From contig JAEXZY010000160.1 in NCBI GenBank assembly GCA_023404955.1, forward strand, positions 62,001 to 126,000: DNA of 64,000 nt, in the 5' to 3' direction. A program made the position numbers and the translations under genes. Each line of letters begins with the position of its first letter. Position 1 is the first letter of the stretch. Below the pieces are notes generated by a model. The model made no database searches, was not told the origin of the DNA, and was given only the letters and a program-made list of their open reading frames with translations. Source of the DNA: Actinomycetes bacterium (GTDB taxonomy: Bacteria > Actinomycetota > Actinomycetes > Mycobacteriales > Mycobacteriaceae). Of the stretch, positions 59,888 through 64,000 are shown one piece after another.

Positions 59888-60229
59888 TCAGGTCGCCGCG
59901 TGGAATGCGTCGATGACCTCCGCCGGGATGCGGCCGCGAGTCGAGACGTTGTGTCCGTTGCGGCGAGCCCAGTCGCGGATCGCCGCACTCTGCTCACGGT
60001 CGATGGCCGCCCGGCCACGTCCGGTACCCGCCGAGCGACCGCGGCGTCGACCGCCGACCCGCCGGCCCGCCTCGACCCACTGCTTGAGGTCACCGCGAAG
60101 TTTTGCGGCGTTCTTGGAAGAAAGGTCGATCTCGTAACTCACACCATCCAACGCGAATTCGACGGTTTCGTCTGCGGCAGCTTCGCCGTCGAAATCGTCA
60201 ACCAGCGTGACGGTAACTTTCTTCGCCAT
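59888..60229 (-). CDS. lsr2: Nucleoid-associated protein Lsr2
   Basis: A 113-residue H-NS-like xenogeneic silencer. The N-terminal dimerisation domain (residues 1-55, VTVTLVDDFDG) is followed by a basic glycine/arginine linker (57-73) and a DNA-binding domain with the AT-hook-like RGR at 98-100 (STRGRIPAE). It binds the minor groove of A+T-rich DNA and silences acquired genes. It lies between clpC1 and lysS as in M. tuberculosis. The 107 bp upstream is A+T-rich for this genome and may include autoregulatory sites. Confidence 0.97.
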   Translation of the reverse strand: MAKKVTVTLVDDFDGEAAADETVEFALDGVSYEIDLSSKNAAKLRGDLKQWVEAGRRVGGRRRGRSAGTGRGRAAIDREQSAAIRDWARRNGHNVSTRGRIPAEVIDAFHAAT

Positions 60230-60336
60230 TCAGCTCACACTGACCCTTCTGTGGCCACACATAGATTTGTCCCGAATCCCTGCGGCAATGCTTACATATG
60301 TGTCGAAGTCATTCAACAACCGCACCGTTAATACGC
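60230..60336. other. A+T-rich intergenic region upstream of lsr2
   Basis: This 107 bp stretch is clearly less GC-rich than its surroundings (for example TTACATATGTG and ATAGATTTGT). It should contain the lsr2 promoter. A+T-rich DNA is a preferred target of Lsr2, so self-binding is possible. No palindrome or terminator is convincing. Confidence 0.45.
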
Positions 60337-61836
60337 TCAGATTGAGTGCCTGCGCACAATCGGGAACAAAACTGTCTCCCTAATCGTCAGGCCCGTCAAT
60401 GCCATCAACAGCCGGTCAATACCCATTCCGGTGCCGGTGGTCGGCGGCATCGCGTACTCCAGCGCGGCCAGGAAATCCTCGTCCAGGCGCATTGCCTCGT
60501 CGTCACCGGCGGCCGCGGCCCTGGCCTGGGCGGCAAAGCGCTCGCGCTGGACCACGGGATCGATCAGTTCGGAGTATCCGGTCGCCAGTTCGAACTTGCG
60601 CACATAGAGATCCCATTTTTCGGTGACACCGGGAATGCTGCGGTGAGCGCGGGTCAGTGGGCTGGTCTCGACCGGGAAATCACGCACGAAGGTCGGTTCC
60701 CACAGGGTTTCACCGACGGTGTGTTCCCAGAGTTCCTCGACCAATTTCCCGTGCCCGTAACCGCGATCGGACGGTATCTCGACCCCGAGGCGGTCGGCAA
60801 TTGACAACAGGTGTTGCAGTTCGGTGTCCGGGGTGATCTCTTCCCCCAAAGCGGCCGACAGTGACGGGTACATTTCCAGCGTCTGCCATTCGCCATCAAG
60901 ATCATAGATAGTGCCATCGGCGAGTGGCACCTGGCGAGTTCCCAGCGCCTCGTCGGCAACTTCCTGAATTAGTTCACGAGTGACGATCGCGGAATCGTCG
61001 TATGTCCCGTAAGCCTGATAAGTCTCCAACATCGCGAATTCCGGGGAATGCGTGGAATCGGCGCCTTCGTTTCGAAAGTTCCGATTCAGCTCGAAGACCT
61101 TCTCGAAACCGCCGACAAGGCACCTTTTCAGGAACAGCTCCGGGGCGATCCGCAGGTAGAGGTCGGTGTCGAGGGCATTCGAATGCGTGACGAACGGCCG
61201 TGCCGCGGCACCGCCGGGCAGCGTCTGCAACATCGGCGTCTCGACCTCGAGGAAGCCGCGGCGTTCCAGTGCCGAACGGACCGCGCGCACCACCGCAATG
61301 CGCTGTCTGGCGATGCTGCGCGCCTCGGGACGCACGATCAGGTCGACATAACGCTGCCGGACCCGGGATTCCTCACTCATCTCCTTGTGCGCGACCGGCA
61401 GCGGTCGCAGCGCCTTGGAGACGATCTGCCAGGAATCGGCGAGTACGGACAACTCGCCGCGCCGCGAGCTGATGACCTGGCCGTGGGCGAAGACGATGTC
61501 ACCGAGGTCGACGTCGGCCTTCCAGGCGTCCAGCGATTCCTGGCCCACCTCCGCCAGGCTGATCATGAGCTGTAGTTGGGTGCCGTCACCGTCTTGCAGC
61601 GTGGCGAAGCACAGCTTGCCCGAATTGCGGGCGAAGACGACCCGGGCGGCCACCCCGACCAGATCCCCGGTCTGGGTGTCGGCGGCCAGCTCCGAATACG
61701 CGGCCCGCAGCTCGCTCAGGCTGTGGGTACGCGCCACCTGCACCGGGTAGGGGTCACGGCCCTCGGCGAGCAGCCGCTCACGCTTGGCCTGACGGATCCG
61801 GTACTGCTCGGGGATGTCGTCTTCATCAGAACTCAC
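60337..61836 (-). CDS. lysS: Lysyl-tRNA synthetase, class II
   Basis: A 499-residue class II synthetase. An OB-fold anticodon-binding domain (about 58-150) is followed by motif 1, motif 2 (FRNEGADSTHSPEFAMLE) and motif 3 (GTGMGIDRLLM) of the catalytic core. It charges tRNA-Lys. The GTG at 61836 is preceded by TAAGCT and 8 nt, a leaderless pattern almost identical to that of cysS. The C-terminal half uses more A/T-ending codons than the neighbours. coaX ends 15 bp upstream. Confidence 0.95.
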   Translation of the reverse strand: MSSDEDDIPEQYRIRQAKRERLLAEGRDPYPVQVARTHSLSELRAAYSELAADTQTGDLVGVAARVVFARNSGKLCFATLQDGDGTQLQLMISLAEVGQESLDAWKADVDLGDIVFAHGQVISSRRGELSVLADSWQIVSKALRPLPVAHKEMSEESRVRQRYVDLIVRPEARSIARQRIAVVRAVRSALERRGFLEVETPMLQTLPGGAAARPFVTHSNALDTDLYLRIAPELFLKRCLVGGFEKVFELNRNFRNEGADSTHSPEFAMLETYQAYGTYDDSAIVTRELIQEVADEALGTRQVPLADGTIYDLDGEWQTLEMYPSLSAALGEEITPDTELQHLLSIADRLGVEIPSDRGYGHGKLVEELWEHTVGETLWEPTFVRDFPVETSPLTRAHRSIPGVTEKWDLYVRKFELATGYSELIDPVVQRERFAAQARAAAAGDDEAMRLDEDFLAALEYAMPPTTGTGMGIDRLLMALTGLTIRETVLFPIVRRHSI

Positions 61837-61850
61837 GACATGCCAGCTTA
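61834..61850 (-). promoter_or_regulatory. Putative leaderless promoter element of lysS, shared with cysS
   Basis: On the minus strand TAAGCT-GGCATGTC-GTG runs into the lysS start. It agrees with the cysS leader (44758-44742) in 15 of 17 bases. TAAGCT fits a TANNNT -10 element. Confidence 0.4.
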
Positions 61851-61851
61851 A

Positions 61852-62655
61852 TCAGCGTCGACCACGCTGGTTGTCGCGGTTGCGCTCGAACACCAGCCGC
61901 AACCCCTCCAGGGTGAGGTGCTGGTCGTAGTGACCGACGGTGCGCAGGTCCGGCAGCACCAGCGGCGCCGAGTTTCCGGTGGCCACCACGGCCACATCGG
62001 TTCCGCCGAAACCGGAGACATCGGCGCGGATGCGGTCGACGAGACCGTCCACCAACGCCGCGAATCCGAACACCGCCCCGGACTGCATGCATTCCACGGT
62101 GTTCTTGCCGATCACCGAGCGCGGTCGGGTGAGCTCGACCCGGCGCAATGCCGCCGACCGCGCGGCGGCGGCATCGGAGGACACCTGCACGCCGGGGGCG
62201 ATGGCCCCGCCGAGGAACTCCCCCTTGGCCGAGACCACGTCGACACAGATCGACGAGCCGAAGTCGACGACGATGGCCGGCGAGTTGTACTTGCTGTAGG
62301 CCGCCAGGCAGTTGACGATCCGGTCGGCGCCGACCTCCTTGGGATTGTCGACCAGCAGCGGGATGCCGGTGCGCACACCGGGTTCGATGAGCACCTGCGG
62401 AATCGACGGCCAGTACTGGTCGAGCATCAACCGGATCTCGTGCAGCACCGAGGGCACCGTCGACAGGGCGGTGGCCCCGGTCAGGCGTTCGGAGTCGTCG
62501 CCGATCAGACCGTCGATGGTCAGCGCCAACTCATCGGCGGTGACCTCGGACTCGGTCCGAATGCGCCAGTGCTGCACCACTTTTCCGTGCGTCCCCGGAC
62601 CGGCGATCAGTCCGACCACCGTGTGGGTGTTGCGGACGTCGATGGCGAGCAGCAT
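61852..62655 (-). CDS. coaX: Type III pantothenate kinase-like protein CoaX
   Basis: A 267-residue type III pantothenate kinase of the ASKHA fold. The phosphate-binding motif DVRNTHT is at residues 6-12, GADRIVN at about 109 and DFGSS at about 131. It would phosphorylate pantothenate in CoA synthesis. In mycobacteria CoaX is reported to be inactive and CoaA to be the working enzyme, so its role here is uncertain. It lies 2 bp after panD in panC-panD-coaX-lysS. Confidence 0.92.
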   Translation of the reverse strand: MLLAIDVRNTHTVVGLIAGPGTHGKVVQHWRIRTESEVTADELALTIDGLIGDDSERLTGATALSTVPSVLHEIRLMLDQYWPSIPQVLIEPGVRTGIPLLVDNPKEVGADRIVNCLAAYSKYNSPAIVVDFGSSICVDVVSAKGEFLGGAIAPGVQVSSDAAAARSAALRRVELTRPRSVIGKNTVECMQSGAVFGFAALVDGLVDRIRADVSGFGGTDVAVVATGNSAPLVLPDLRTVGHYDQHLTLEGLRLVFERNRDNQRGRR

Positions 62656-62657
62656 GG

Positions 62658-63065
62658 CTAGCGGGGTGACATCAGGCCGGCGGCGTCGGCCGGCACGTAG
62701 GCGGGATCGGAACCGAGATCGATCTGTTTGTTATCGGCGTCGACGAAGACGATCCGGGGCTGATATGTGCGCGCCTTCGCATCCTCGACGGTGACATAGG
62801 CGATCAGGATGACCAGATCGCCCGGTTGGATCAGATGTGCTGCCGCACCGTTGATCCCGATCACACCGGTGCCGCGCTGCCCGGTGATGGCGTAGGTGAC
62901 CAAACGATTGCCGTTGTCGATGTCGACGATGGTCACCTGCTCACCTTCGAGGATGTCGGCGGCTTCCATCAGATCGGCGTCGATGGTGACCGAACCCACA
63001 TAGTGCAGGTCGGCCTGGGTCACCGTGGCACGGTGGATCTTGGACTTGAGCATTGTGCGTAACAT
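62658..63065 (-). CDS. panD: Aspartate 1-decarboxylase
   Basis: A 135-residue proenzyme. Self-cleavage between G24 and S25 (YVGSVTID) makes the pyruvoyl cofactor that decarboxylates aspartate to beta-alanine for pantothenate. LLKSKIHRATVT-type N-terminus and GTGVIGINGAAAHL are family segments. Its ATG overlaps the panC stop by one base (TGATG), so the two are coupled. The C-terminal tail is the region where pyrazinamide-related mutations map in M. tuberculosis. Confidence 0.97.
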   Translation of the reverse strand: MLRTMLKSKIHRATVTQADLHYVGSVTIDADLMEAADILEGEQVTIVDIDNGNRLVTYAITGQRGTGVIGINGAAAHLIQPGDLVILIAYVTVEDAKARTYQPRIVFVDADNKQIDLGSDPAYVPADAAGLMSPR

Positions 63066-64000
63066 CAGTTCCTCCAGGGCAATTCGTGCTCGTCGAAGGG
63101 AACGTCCGGACCGGGACCGGACGGCACCCCGAGATCGATCGCGATGTTGTCCAGCAGCCGGGTGCGGCCGAGTCGGACGGCCAACAGCATGCGCGCCCGC
63201 CCGGTCTGCGGCGCGGGACCCAACCAGGTGTCGCGGATCTCCAGATAGTCGACGCTGATGGCGGGGACCTCCTCCAGGACCGCTCGCGCGGCATCCAGTG
63301 CGGCATCGGCGCCCTCGCCGGCGGCATAGGCCCCGGCCAGCAATGCCGACGGAATGGCCAGTGCCTGTTCGCGTTCGAGTTCGTCGAGGTAGCGGTTGCG
63401 TGAGGACATCGCCAGCCCGTCGGATTCCCGCACGGTGGGTACGGCGACGATCCGGGTGTCCAGGTTCAGGTCGTCGGCCATCTGCCGCACCAGCACCAGC
63501 TGCTGATAATCCTTCTCGCCGAAGAAGGCCTGGTCGGGTCGCACGATCTGGAGCAGCTTCATGACGACGGTCAGCATGCCCGCGAAATGCGTCGGTCGGA
63601 CCGCGCCCTCCAGCTGTGAACCCAGCTCACCGGCGTGTACCGAGGTACGCGGTCCCGCCGGGTACATCTCGGCCGCGGTGGGGGTGAACGCGATCTGCAC
63701 GCCCTCGTTGCGCAGCGCGGCCAGGTCCTCGTCGAGGGTGCGCGGATAGGCGTCGAGATCCTCACCGGCCCCGAACTGGGTCGGGTTGACGAAGATCGAC
63801 ACCACCACCACCGATCCCGGTACCTGCTGCGCGCGGCGGATCAGGGTGAGGTGGCCGTCGTGCAGTGCACCCATCGTCGGCACCAGCATGACGCGCCTGC
63901 CGGTGCTGCGCAGCGCCCTGGTCACCTCGGCGATCTCGCCGGGCCGTCGATAGATGTTGAGTTCCCCGGCCTTGAACGCCGGCGGTCGGCCGTAAGTCAC
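63065..64000 (-). CDS. panC: Pantothenate synthetase
   Basis: A 311-residue pantoate--beta-alanine ligase. The ATP-binding PTMGALHDGH motif is at about residues 41-50, FGEKDYQQL mid-protein and MSSRNRYL near residue 196. It condenses pantoate with beta-alanine from PanD. The first codon (GTG at 64000) coincides with the window edge; length and N-terminus (about 2 residues longer than M. tuberculosis PanC) suggest the gene is complete or almost so. It begins the panC-panD-coaX-lysS series within this window. Confidence 0.95.
   Translation of the reverse strand: MTYGRPPAFKAGELNIYRRPGEIAEVTRALRSTGRRVMLVPTMGALHDGHLTLIRRAQQVPGSVVVVSIFVNPTQFGAGEDLDAYPRTLDEDLAALRNEGVQIAFTPTAAEMYPAGPRTSVHAGELGSQLEGAVRPTHFAGMLTVVMKLLQIVRPDQAFFGEKDYQQLVLVRQMADDLNLDTRIVAVPTVRESDGLAMSSRNRYLDELEREQALAIPSALLAGAYAAGEGADAALDAARAVLEEVPAISVDYLEIRDTWLGPAPQTGRARMLLAVRLGRTRLLDNIAIDLGVPSGPGPDVPFDEHELPWRN

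Overview
The window is GC-rich chromosomal DNA from a mycobacterium, most likely an environmental, fast-growing species (Mycolicibacterium-like). The evidence is gene content and order. From memory of the M. tuberculosis map, the backbone follows the Rv3556c-Rv3602c stretch almost gene for gene: fadA6, kstR2, ipdF, fadE30, fadD3, fadE31-33, aspB, the hsa operon, kshB, fadE34, kstR, rlmB, cysS, ispF, carD, lpqE, radA, disA, canB, mutY, mhuD, lpqF, clpC1, lsr2, lysS, coaX, panD and panC. The PE/PPE genes of the pathogen are absent. The window holds 65 protein genes, no RNA gene, no insertion sequence and no CRISPR array. No gene-free stretch reaches 300 bp.

Region 1 (1-11154): the end of a xanthine-dehydrogenase-type molybdoenzyme, then the KstR2 regulon for steroid rings C and D: fadA6-kstR2-ipdF-fadE30 leftward and fadD3-fadE31-fadE32-fadE33-aspB rightward, with a perfect KstR2 operator between them. 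Region 2 (11155-22824): an accessory block with a xylose module (xylFGH transporter, xylA, ROK repressor), a ketone-body module (acetoacetyl-CoA synthetase, 3-hydroxybutyrate dehydrogenase, MHS transporter), a LysR regulator and a serine hydrolase. It sits where M. tuberculosis has nat. Region 3 (22825-31200): the KstR regulon for rings A and B and the side chain (hsaA-hsaD-hsaC-hsaB, kshB, a secreted protein, fadE34, kstR), with three KstR operators.

Region 4 (31220-42390): an orphan trehalose-6-phosphate phosphatase, a LacI regulator, then a zinc-related island: znuA-znuC-znuB behind a Zur-like box, pxpA, an ArsR/MFS pair, a DUF318 permease with its TIGR03943-type partner, a cysteine-free L31 ribosomal protein behind a second Zur-like box, a metallo-beta-lactamase-fold protein and an ArsB-type transporter. 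Region 5 (42387-55263): housekeeping genes. Notably, ispD is missing from its usual place between carD and ispF. Region 6 (55276-57120): a cobalt-transport operon cbtB-cbtA-histidine phosphatase led by what looks like a compact cobalamin riboswitch. Region 7 (57131-64000): clpC1 with a ClgR-like box, lsr2, lysS, coaX, panD and panC.

The two steroid regulons act in sequence: KshB, HsaA-D and FadE34 take rings A/B and the side chain down to the propanoate HIP, then FadD3, FadE30, IpdF, FadE31-33 and FadA6 process rings C/D. Many genes show a TANNNT hexamer 5-8 nt before the start codon, the pattern of leaderless transcripts common in mycobacteria. No clearly unprecedented system was found. The best candidates for undescribed biology are the permease pair in the zinc island, the short cobalamin element, the ispD displacement and the regulatory repeats of the xylose cluster.
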